Below the pieces are notes generated by a model that searched no databases, was not told where the DNA came from, and worked only from the letters and a program-made list of their open reading frames with translations. This document shows positions 1 through 8,988 of a stretch of DNA of 64,000 nucleotides, piece by piece. How positions within the stretch are numbered: position 1 is the first letter of the stretch; the number at the start of each line of letters is the position of its first letter. The position numbers were made by a program, and so were the translations under genes. The stretch spans positions 930,001-994,000 of the forward strand of contig JAEHOE010000025.1 in assembly GCA_016858145.1 (NCBI GenBank). Reading direction: 5' to 3'. This stretch comes from Edaphochlamys debaryana. Lineage: Eukaryota > Chlorophyta > Chlorophyceae > Chlamydomonadales.

Positions 1-1587
1 CTGCGCGGGCGCAGCTGGCGCACCGGGGGAAGGCGCGGCCGCCGCCCCCTTGTCGCGCTGGGCACGTGCCACGTTGAGGATCCGAGCACCTAGCTTTGTG
101 TAAACGTTGACAGGGTTGACACGCAGAGCTGACCCCAGGGTCAGGGGAAACTTGTTGACCTTCAGCATGATCTCATCCGCAACCCTCCCCTCTTCCTCCA
201 TCGGGTTGCCAGCAGGGATGGCGTGCGTGCGGCCCATGGTCTCGCCGGCGGCCCGAGGTGGCGGCCGCCACCCCACGCGGCCGGGGCTCCGCCTGGCTTC
301 GAAGGCCGGGGGCTGTGCGGGAGGTGGGTCCATCCTTGTCCCAGCGGGCATAGCACGCCGTGCCGCCACATGCGGGCGCTCCTCTTCTCCCCCCGCTCGC
401 CCCTCACGGGCTCCGCCCGCCCCAGCAGGATTCACATAACTGGCTGGGTCAATCGCCACCCTCTTGCGGGGCAGCGTGGTGTTCGGGAAGTCACCCATCC
501 GCTTCAGGTACACCTCATCCCGGTGAGCCTGATGGTTGTGGAAACGTGGCGACTGGTATCGAGGGGGTGTCGGGCTCAGGCGCGGGAATCGGCCCCGCAG
601 AGGCCCCCCATGCGCGGAGTAGACCTGAGGAGTGTGGTCTACGTCCACCATGCTGACCATGGTCGCAAGGTCATCTCCCCGCCTTGTCGGGTAACCACCC
701 TCCTGCCTCCTTTGCATCTCCTGCAGGTTCACGGAGAGGCGTGCGAACTCCCGCCGCAACGCCTCAATGTCGTTTGAAGCCCCTCCGGTGGGAGACGCAG
801 GTGGGCGAGGGGGAGGTGCCGCCCGCGGTGGGGTGCGTGTGTCTTCGCGCCTCCCCATTGGCTCCCGGCGGTCATCCCACCGTACACGAGGGCGATCTTG
901 CGCGTCCCGTCCCCGTGCCATGCCACCGCTTCGTGGCTCGGGCCTCACAAGCTCGTAACGGGGCGCTGGGTTCACCCGCTCAAACCGGGGACCCTCCTCT
1001 CGGCCCTTGCGACTGGGCGCAGACCGGCCCACATCCTCCCCCTCCTCCTCATCCCCTTGATCATCCCTCGCCAGGTCCAGACCCTCGCTCACATATATGG
1101 CATCGCTGATGGCAGCGTCAAGGTCACGTGGCCGCAACAGGTAAACCTTGGCGTGGATGCGGGGTTGCAGCCCTCGCAGGAAGTTATACATGTATGTGGG
1201 GTCCTCGTTTGCATCAATGCTGAGCTGTGAGCACAGGTGCCGATATCGGTCCGCATAGCGCCTCACGCTCTCCTTGCGCCCCTGCTTGCAGTTTGCCAGG
1301 CGGCTGTACAACTCGTCCTCTCTCTCGGCGAACCGGTTCACGAAAGCCCGTCTGAAGGACGCCCAGTTTCCTAGCTCTGGTCCAAGCCCCGCCTCCCAAA
1401 TCTGGGCGACCGAGTTCAGGCGGCAGCACGCCACCATCAATTTATCCTCATCACGCCATTCAAACAACTGGGCGTGGCGCTCAATGCGGTTTAGCCATTG
1501 CCGTGCATCATGCAGATCCGGATCGAACAGGGGGATGGCATTCAAGCTAGACGCGGTAACGCCATGTTGGCGCTCTTGGTCTTCCAT
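1..1587 (-). CDS. Retrotransposon Gag protein (partial, runs off left edge)
   Basis: An uninterrupted 529-codon minus-strand frame starts at ATG 1585-1587 and is still open at base 1. I checked it codon by codon from base 1 to about 1,080 and read the rest without meeting a stop. Residues ~20-190 have the layout of the retrotransposon Gag (capsid-like) domain of Ty3/gypsy elements: a 'DARQWLNRIE' helix, then 'WASFRRAFVNRFAERE', a 'KQGRKESVRRYADRYRHL' block and 'YNFLRGLQPRIHAKV'. The remainder is Arg/Pro/Glu-rich and basic, as in nucleocapsid-proximal linkers. No CCHC zinc knuckle is visible yet and no protease or polymerase lies inside the window; they would be expected to the left. Gag would assemble the intracellular particle in which the element is reverse-transcribed. 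The family assignment is by motif pattern, the start by the first in-frame ATG. Confidence 0.87.
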   Translation of the reverse strand, partial: MEDQERQHGVTASSLNAIPLFDPDLHDARQWLNRIERHAQLFEWRDEDKLMVACCRLNSVAQIWEAGLGPELGNWASFRRAFVNRFAEREDELYSRLANCKQGRKESVRRYADRYRHLCSQLSIDANEDPTYMYNFLRGLQPRIHAKVYLLRPRDLDAAISDAIYVSEGLDLARDDQGDEEEGEDVGRSAPSRKGREEGPRFERVNPAPRYELVRPEPRSGGMARGRDAQDRPRVRWDDRREPMGRREDTRTPPRAAPPPRPPASPTGGASNDIEALRREFARLSVNLQEMQRRQEGGYPTRRGDDLATMVSMVDVDHTPQVYSAHGGPLRGRFPRLSPTPPRYQSPRFHNHQAHRDEVYLKRMGDFPNTTLPRKRVAIDPASYVNPAGAGGAREGRAGGEEERPHVAARRAMPAGTRMDPPPAQPPAFEARRSPGRVGWRPPPRAAGETMGRTHAIPAGNPMEEEGRVADEIMLKVNKFPLTLGSALRVNPVNVYTKLGARILNVARAQRDKGAAAAPSPGAPAAPAQ

Positions 1588-1672
1588 ATTGGCCCCTTTT
1601 CTTCTTGTGTTGGGTGTTACTGTACGTCTGACCGGCTATGAGAGCGAGGTGCAGCCACCGACTTGCATAACC

Positions 1673-1686
1673 AAGTCCCGCTACCA
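1673..1686 (-). other. Candidate tRNA primer-binding site of the LTR element
   Basis: About 90 bp upstream of the Gag start, the minus strand reads TGGTAGCGGGACTT. Its first eight bases equal the Ty1-type primer-binding site that pairs with the 3' end of initiator methionine tRNA. The complement implies an acceptor stem with an A1:U72 pair and A73, both typical of eukaryotic initiator tRNA. The matching LTR would lie just to the right on the plus strand, but I could not place clear TG...CA ends. Confidence 0.45.
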
Positions 1687-1689
1687 GGA

Positions 1690-2890
1690 AAGCAGGGCCA
1701 CACTTAATGAGTACCCACAAATTTTTTTTTGTGGCCCAGTCGTGTGGATTGCTGCCCTAGGATCGTTCTGCACGCCCGGTGGTGCCCAGGATCTAGCGTG
1801 TGAAGACGCTGACTCTGGCCTCGCCTCAGGGAGCGGGCTCGGGATGTCTCAAGCGCGGGTCTCGTGACGCAGGGGTATTGCGCACGTCGAAGTGGGACTT
1901 AGGTTTGGGAAGTGATGCAGCGGAAGCGTATAGCGTGACGGGGTCAAAGGGGTGTGAGCGGACGGAAGGGGGGGGGGATGGAGCAGCGGCGCGGGGCTGC
2001 TGCGGTGAAGACCCGGCTGGGCTGAGGGCCCGCAGGGTTTAGCGTGTGATCGGGTAGGAAGCCAATGCGCTCGCCTCCGCTCGCGCACTGATGCAGGCGA
2101 GGAGCGGGGAGCGTGCCCTGTGGCGCTAGTGCGAGCGCTGAAGGGGACACGAGACAAACACAGCCGGCTGCGGGGCAGGCAGGCTGAGTGGGGGCAGGGA
2201 CCAGGGGTCCGTGCCTGACGCCTCTGGGAACAGGGCGCGGGGCTCCAGGTCGGAGACAGAAGTGAGCTCTCAGATTACAGAGGGCTCGGCAGGATAGCAC
2301 TTGGCAATAAAGCCGCAGAATAGCGAGTCAGGGCAGGTTTACGCTCCAGACGATCACGATTTTGGATCCGGGGCTTACCCCATCCGTCACCGGCCACTCC
2401 TTATGTACTCCCGGGCAATCGCATAAGGCCCCTTTGAAAGCTTCACGCACTACCGCACAACCACATCAATCAACCCAAACCACAATTGCCGTGACCACCA
2501 AACACCTCCGAGCGTCAACAACCACACACCCTCTTCCCCCTTGGCCCTCGCCACCCATCTTGCATGGTCCAGATCCACTTGCAATACTGTACACAGGCCG
2601 CAGATGTGCTCCCGACCGCTCAGCCCTCACGACCACACACCCTTATCCCACATACGGTGCCCTTCCACTCGTCCCAGGGTATCCAGGGCGCCTCGCTCGC
2701 CACAAAGACAACTAGTGGTCCAGGGGACCCTTGCTTACTCAGTGGTACACGTGTCATTGCTCCAGGCCACACGCCACACACACCACGCCGCATGTCACGG
2801 AATGCCGTAGAACTTAGAAGTGCACCCCCGACTTGTCAATGTGCGTGCCCTGCCATGAGCGCATGCCAATCGCTCGTGGGCATGCAAGTG
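1690..2890. other. Non-coding stretch, possible LTR and flank
   Basis: No convincing coding frame. The first several hundred bases right of the primer-binding site should contain the 5' LTR of the Gag element if it is complete, but its partner copy is outside the window, so the ends cannot be proven. An AATAAA string occurs near 2,304 on the plus strand. The stretch at 2,360-2,890 is CA-rich and stop-rich. Confidence 0.3.
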
Positions 2891-3313
2891 CTATGGTACA
2901 GCCGCAAAGCGCGCGGCACACGCAGGAGCGTGTCGCGTGGACACCCAATCCTCATGTTCAACCACCCTCGTGCAACAGGCTCCACGCACGGCAACGCTAC
3001 CCGGGCTGTCGTCGGCTAAAGGCGAAAGGCGGATGAGGTACTCCAGCTGCGCTGCCGTCATGACGGGAACGGACCTGGGCTCCCGCTCCCAGATGCTCCC
3101 CCGCTCGGCGCTCACCGTCATAACCTTGCCATCAGGTGGGACCGAGAACGTTGCGGCCTCGCTGGAGCTGTTCATCGCGGCGCACGACGAGCCCGCTGTG
3201 GCGCTCTTCGCCACGACTGCAGCCACCCGCTGCAGGGCCAGCGCGGCCGCGAGCGTCGGCAGCTGGAGAGGCGCCGGTCCGTCCAGCGCGGCGGACCACG
3301 GCAGGACGGTCAT
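2891..3313 (-). CDS. Small ORF or 3' exon, unknown function
   Basis: A 140-codon frame starts at ATG 3311-3313 and ends at 2891. Its composition looks like protein rather than shadow: an Ala/Leu-rich helix near residues 18-40, then 'KVMTVSAERGSIWEREP' and 'MTAAQLEYLIRLSPLADD'. It lies 134 bp downstream of gene C on the same strand. It may be a separate gene or a 3' exon of C through an intron I could not phase cleanly. No family recognised. Confidence 0.35.
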   Translation of the reverse strand: MTVLPWSAALDGPAPLQLPTLAAALALQRVAAVVAKSATAGSSCAAMNSSSEAATFSVPPDGKVMTVSAERGSIWEREPRSVPVMTAAQLEYLIRLSPLADDSPGSVAVRGACCTRVVEHEDWVSTRHAPACAARFAAVP

Positions 3314-3447
3314 GCTGCGCGCTGGAGGTCAGACCACCCTCCTGGCTCTCGCCCTGCGTTTCATTGATTGCGAAGGCGTTCATCAGCAGCGAGAAAACAG
3401 CGCTGCTGTTAGGGGCCGAACCATAAGTAGAATCGCCGCCGTGTGAT

Positions 3448-5349
3448 CTAGACCAGACGTATTGCTCCCGCCTTGCGCACCTCGTCGTGGGCTGCATCGG
3501 TTCTCGCCTCGCCCTTGGCGCGCGATGGCCTGCCTCCACCTGCCCGGGGAGTTGCGCCGCCGCCTTGCTTCCCAGCGTTCCGCCGCTCTCCGCCGTGGAC
3601 CACGCCGCGACCCGCGCCCTTTCCGCCAGCTGACGGGCCGCCGTCCTGAGGGAAGGGATCCAATGTCGGAGAGGAGGCTCGTTAGCCGGACGCTCAAGTC
3701 CGCTCAACGAACAATGGCGCTGACTCTCCAACGACCATCGGTCGGCGAACCTACCTTCCCTGCGCTGTAGTCGCTGTCGTCGTCGTCCCCGCCGCCCTCC
3801 CCGCGGCGCCTCTTGTTAGATGCCGGCCTGCAGGGCTGCACAAGGCCATGCAGGGGCGAGCGACGGTTGGACAGAGCACGGCCGCGACCATAGTTTACGG
3901 GAAGCGTGCAAACTGCCAACTTCTCCGCGTTACTCCTCGCACCTTGGATGACGGCTTCCTCGTCCGCTCGCTGCTGCCGCCACCCTCGCCCGCACCGGAC
4001 CCGATGTTCCGGCCTGCGCCAGCGGCCGGGCCCTCGGCTCCGCCCGCGGCGTAGGTGCGCCCCCCAGCCGCCCGGCCCCCAGTGTCGAGCGCGTCTCTGA
4101 GGTTGGAAGGCGGCCGGCCGACCTGCGGCCGGACTCGCCGCCATTTCGTTGCGAATGCCTTGATGTTGTACACCGGCCCACCCTCTTGGACCAACCACGA
4201 GGACCGCATCGCGTCTAATACCCACTTGCGCACCGGCCGGATCTTGAAGAGGCCGTCACCCAGGTCCCAGAATTCCGCGAGTCCGAGGAAGCTCACATCG
4301 CTGCTCGGCCAGAACTCGAACCGGACCTTGCGGACCTTGACCAGTATCTGCGAACGTTCAACGGGGTGCGATAACCGCAGGGGCGTGAGAAGCGAGGACG
4401 GCGAGTTAGCACAACGAGTCACGCTGCCTTCCTGAGAGATGTCGCGGGCTCGCGCTTGAGTACCCAGCCTTTTCCACACGGCCCAGTGTGTCAGGAAACA
4501 CCCCTAGGCAAGGCCCAACTTTGCCAACACCCACCGGCACCGCCAGCGCCATCTCGGCCACCCCCGGGGCGGAGGGTGGCGGCATGCTGCAGGCGCTCTC
4601 TCCGCTTGCGGGCGCTTCCGATGCCGCAGACGGAGCGGGGACGCACCTCCAACTCTCCTCGCCGCCCGCGGTCTCTGGTTTGTTCGAGACCGGCATCAGC
4701 ACGCCCCGCAGGGCCGTCTCCCGCACCATGTGCACGCGTTCCAGGCTGCTGGCGTTCTTGAAATCGTCTGCCAGACAGATGATGCCCAAAAAGTCGCACG
4801 CGAGGGTCCCGTCTCCACCGTCGAACACAGCACCGGGGTCGGTGAGGTCGGCAACCCTCAACGGCGCCGATATCACGTCGTTGGGGTTGAGCGGCTGGGG
4901 CGCCACGTAGACGAGTGGCGTCACCATCGTCGTGCCCGCGTCTTTATAGAAGTCCACGAGCTGCAAAGAGGGCAGAACCTGTCGCAATTGTAGGCGTGGG
5001 ACCTGTCACCCTCGGCTCCGCACTCTCACCGTTCCCAGTCGGAGTTCATTAATCTCGTTCTGGAGCTCGTATCTCCGGGCCCTTGGTGCAGCCTGGTTGG
5101 CAGCCTGGTTCGCTGTTGTGCGGTCATTCACGAGGCCTGCCAAGGGCGAGGCACGAAATTGCAGTGGATGGTTGCCGGGCGATCGGCAGCATTGTCAGAC
5201 TCACGAGTGAAGTACCCCTGGGCCGCTGCGCTCCCGAGAGCAGCCGCGATTGGCGAGTCTTCCCCCACGTCCTGCCGATCCTTTGCTGCTTTTTTGAACA
5301 AGTGCTTAACGGAATCTGAGCTGATACTCAGCGAAGAGATGAGGCTCAT
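3448..5349 (-). CDS. Gene C: 453-aa unknown protein, six exons
   Basis: Spliced model (minus): 5205-5349, 5030-5136, 4535-4960, 3943-4347, 3755-3835, 3448-3645. The total is 1,362 nt and all phases close. Introns are GT-AG with donors such as GTGAGT and GTGAGA. The N-terminus is Ser/Lys-rich, then a probable coiled segment ('RYELQNEINELRLGT'), a beta-rich middle ('TPLVYVAPQPLNPNDV'), a second folded block ('KVRFEFWPSSDVSFLGL', 'WVLDAMRSSWLVQEG'), and a Gly/Arg/Lys-rich tail with a basic-then-acidic patch ('NKRRRGEGGGDDDDSD') that could be a nuclear signal. The start is the ATG in frame with the first exon. Gene C is divergent from gene D, 640 bp away. No known family is recognised; nuclear location is only inferred from the basic tail. 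Confidence 0.6.
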
Positions 5350-5988
5350 GGCTAGCTTTGTTGTGCTCGAACCACCGCTGCATTCAAACGTCCGCAGCGG
5401 CGCTCGGCTACAGACCACGGTGTTTTTTGTAGCAGAGCAAGCACAATTCCGAGTGGTGTCATCGTGATTGTCAGGGCGACGGCCTGCACGAACGGTCATG
5501 TCGTATGACTCCGGGCCTTTTAGTCCGCGCCGACCAACTTTCCAGACAATCGCAGCATTGTAAGCAACCACTACACAAGACGCGGGCCTCCGGCTGGACA
5601 TTACCCACCAGCACCAAGCCGCTTCCCAACATGGCGAATTGGCTGCGGCGTGTATGCCAGGAGACCCTTCCCCGTAAGTCTCATTTGCGTCCCGTGCCAT
5701 TCTCAAGTTGAGTGGTTTCGTCACTAGGGAGTTTCTTCCTCGCAGACGTGTTCCCTGCAGGGGGGTTTGCGCCCGCCTTTTCGACAGCCGACACTCCCGA
5801 AAGCCGCGCTCGCGTCAACGACCTAGTGTTCTCCGAATTGCCGTTGAAAGGACCTCTATCCCCCAGTCAACCTGTTATGGTCAGGGCCAAGGTGGACCAC
5901 GTTGCAAGCCAACCGTGCCATCGTGCTCTGCCGTCAAGGCTGCCATCAACAAGCGCGGTCCCCCTCTTCGTTGCCAGGCAGCTTTGAG
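5350..5988. promoter_or_regulatory. Divergent intergenic region between genes C and D
   Basis: The two genes are head to head, so this 640-bp stretch should hold both promoters. No TATA-like box could be assigned with confidence. It contains the 103-bp segment (5546-5648) that reappears at the junction between the two large repeat copies. A plus-strand frame at 5712-5987 could be an extra 5' exon of D, but no splice join could be supported. Confidence 0.35.
5546..5648 (+). repeat. 103-bp segment repeated at 17341-17443
   Basis: Bases 5546-5648 align without gaps to 17341-17443 (offset 11,795) with roughly ten mismatches by eye. Both begin ACAATCGCAGCATT and end AATTGGCTGCGG. At the second site the segment stands between the end of repeat copy 1 and the start of repeat copy 2, so it marks a rearrangement junction. 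Confidence 0.85.
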
Positions 5989-8192
5989 ATGAGTAACTAC
6001 ACTGCCGCGTTGGAGGAAGGCGTCCTGCTGCCGGAAAGTTTGTGGGTTGCCATGAACGACGACAACCGCTGCAGGCTGGAAGAGGTACAGGAGTACCTCG
6101 CCAACGTGGCAGGAGAGTCGCGGAACCGTGACGAAGGTGCGAGTGCCACCGGGGTGTAGAGGGAGCATAGCTATCGACGGCAACGCAGACCGAACACTTC
6201 CCCTCCATTCGCAGGGTCGATGAAGGACTGGCGATATGAGGACGAGACCGAAAAGATGTTCAGGAATCAGATGAGTTCCGTGTACGACAACGGTGAGAAC
6301 GGCGTCGCCCCACTGTCGATCGTTCGAACAGATTCCCGCTCACCCACGATGCTTTCCTGCGGACCGTAGATGACTTCGTCGGCGAATACGCGCCCGCCTC
6401 CCTCGGCTACACCCGACGCGCACACCGCCTCATGTCGGCTGGACTTGACGGGGTCATGGGCCTGCTCAATGTCATCGAAAGAGCAGACGGTAAGAAGGTG
6501 ACAATTCGCGACGACGGCACCTCACGGACACATGTTCGTTAGCTCAGACTCTGAATCATTTCCTTTCAGAGCCGTCGGTCATGGAGACCCTGCGGGACTG
6601 CATGAGTCGGCCCTGCATTCTAGAAGGACCCCCGGAGCACGTGGTGACAGAAGAAAGCGTCCTCAAGATCAACGCCGCCCTCTGGTCGCCGAATGAGGAG
6701 CGTTTGGTCCTTAGAGCCCTGGACGCAGCCCTTCCCTGGTCGGGCAGGTTTGACCTCGGATGGCTGCAGCGTGTCAGCGCCGACCACGACGGCGAGGGTG
6801 TCTCGCGTTCACGCTTTCTGGCTCCGGGAGCGGGCGCGTCCTACATGCTGGAGAGGTACGAAACGTCGCTGCCGAGTGACTCTTTGGCACCCTCTCGACT
6901 ATATCGTGTGATGAATGCTTCAGGTGCTTGCTGCACTGGTACGACCTGCGACGGACCCAGACCACCCTGCCAATGCCCCCCTCGACGCTGGTACGCGGCG
7001 TCAGCGCCCTCTCCGCGATACTGTTCGAGTCCACTCCTCGCGTCCGCGTGGCTGACCAGTCCACCGCGGCTCCCGATTACGTCGCCGCTGGTTCCTGGCT
7101 GCTGGAGAACATGGGAGAGGTCATGATGTGGGCAGACGCAACCAACGTGGAAGTGCACGGGTGGATCGCTAAAGACGTGAAGGGGCCCAACGGACTGGTA
7201 CTCGCTGGAGGGGCGGTCGCTAACTCCCTTCGGCCGCCTCACAGCCGCAAGCCCATCAATCGCTCCGACGCCAACTTCTTCGTTCTCGGAGCAGTCAATG
7301 CAGGTGCAGCAACAAAGATCGTCGAGTCCTTCCTACGTCGCCTCTACGACGGGTATGACATCTCACAAGTGGTGGTGACCGAGTGCGCGGTCACGGTGAC
7401 TCTCAACACTCACGACCCCCAAGGTGGGCCTGCGAGAGCACCCAACAAAGACTTGGATTACACAACTGAGCGCCCCCAACCATCCGGCGCTCACAACTTG
7501 GTGCGACCATTCCTCGCGCAAAACCACAGGAGGTCGCTGCACAGACACTGGGCTCAAGGTGCAAATCGTCCTGAGAACATACGCAAATGGCTCCCATCTC
7601 CTCCTCTCCTTCGATATGTGCGGGATTATGGTACTCTGCACACCGCACGGGGTGATCTACGCAAATCAAAGGCAAGTCACCCTTGGCCGTCTTCGGCTAC
7701 GCCCCGCCCATCGCCAACACGCCCGACCGTTTCAATTCCTGCAGATACATCGAATGCCACGCTCGTGGCGGAATCCAAGTCCTGCTGAGCAGCGAGTTCA
7801 GGCACATCCAGGGGTGCTTCTCAAGACTGCCGTACCGGATGTCAAAGAAACTCGTTGCTGATCTCTTCACCAAGCTCCCAATGACCTGGCAGGCCTGTTC
7901 GGCGGTGGCAAAAATGGAGGTCGGGACTGCAATGGAGTCGGGGCACGACAGCGGGAGTGATGGAGGCACCAAGCTCCACCTTGTTGCCAATTGGACAGAT
8001 GCCTCTTCCATCGCGGAGATATGTTGGCCATTAGTGGCTGCTTGGTACACGTCGCCATCGGCGGAATGGCGCAACAGGAGTGTTCCGTCGTGGGCGCTCC
8101 TGGATGCTCACCACGCCGCAATTGTCGGGGTCGGTGCAGACATGCGGGTCGACGACTGGAAGGGCACAATCGTGATCGATGCCAGGGCGTGA
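5989..8192 (+). CDS. Gene D: 573-aa protein with nucleotidyltransferase-like segment
   Basis: Seven exons: 5989-6136, 6215-6292, 6370-6489, 6570-6855, 6924-7423, 7530-7671, 7745-8192. The total is 1,722 nt and every phase closes. Intron 6 (7672-7744) has a GC donor; the others are GT-AG. Residues ~303-400 read 'VLAGGAVANSLR', then 'SDANFFVLG' (325-333), an amphipathic helix, 'VVVTECAVTVTL', and 'KVQIVLRTYANG' (~387-398) followed by 'LLSFDMCGIMV'. This order (GG-containing loop, SDxD-like motif, later VQI strand, then FD) is that of DNA-polymerase-beta-like nucleotidyltransferase folds that I recall in protist and giant-virus proteins. That recollection is unchecked. The second acidic residue of the motif is Asn, so catalysis is doubtful. 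The N-terminal ~300 residues are unrecognised. The start is the first ATG that splices in phase; an upstream exon is possible. Convergent with gene A. Confidence 0.7.
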
Positions 8193-8988
8193 TCAGTTGG
8201 CTGCGGGAATCGCCTCTGGCAGACCGTAATGCACGCAGGGGTTCACGGCTGGACTGGTGAATTCCTCGCGCCTACCGGGCAAGTGGTTACCGATGATGCA
8301 AATTTCGGCCGGGTGGGTGGCCCCCGCGAGGTCAGGGGGGTGGCCCGAGCAGGATTGGGACACAACTTTTTCATGACCGTGACGGTGGCTGCTACCATGT
8401 TCGCCACGATTGTTAATCTATGCGAGGTCGAAGTTGCTTGCACCGCTGCATATGATGTCTGCACATCGGTGCCGTTCGACCAACGTCGAAATTACTGCCC
8501 AATACCCCACGCGTCGGTCTCCACTCCTGTTGCAGCTCTCACACCCACCCACCCCCAGTAAACCTAGCGCCACCATAGGGCCGTAACAGCAGCGTCTCGC
8601 GTGTCATCCTGCACATAACTACCTGACCTGCGTCATCACAACCACTGCCTATGTCAGACTACTGAACATACATGCATTACACTTGAGACAACCCTAATGC
8701 CAGCGATCTGGTGCATGGAATGACGCGGGTAGACTGTCCTTGGTAGCAGGAGTGCGATCCTAAAATCGTAGCGTCCCCAGCGTAGATGCGGCGTGGTTCT
8801 GCCAACGAGACTGGTAGACAATGGTGGTCGCGCCTAACCAGCGGACCTTCCTTAACTCACGCCAGGGCGCGCCCGGCGTTGTAATTTCTAATTTCTAATT
8901 TGCCAGCGATCTTCCTGCCGCCCTCTCCCTCACCGTTTTGGCCTGTCCCGTCCCGACCGGTCCCGGCTGCTTCCCGGTCGGACTCTCA
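8193..8988. other. Intergenic, between convergent 3' ends of D and A
   Basis: No gene seen. Three tandem TAATTTC-like units near 8,881-8,900 include a TGTAA string, the poly(A) signal used by volvocine algae, but it is almost 700 bp from the D stop. Confidence 0.4.
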
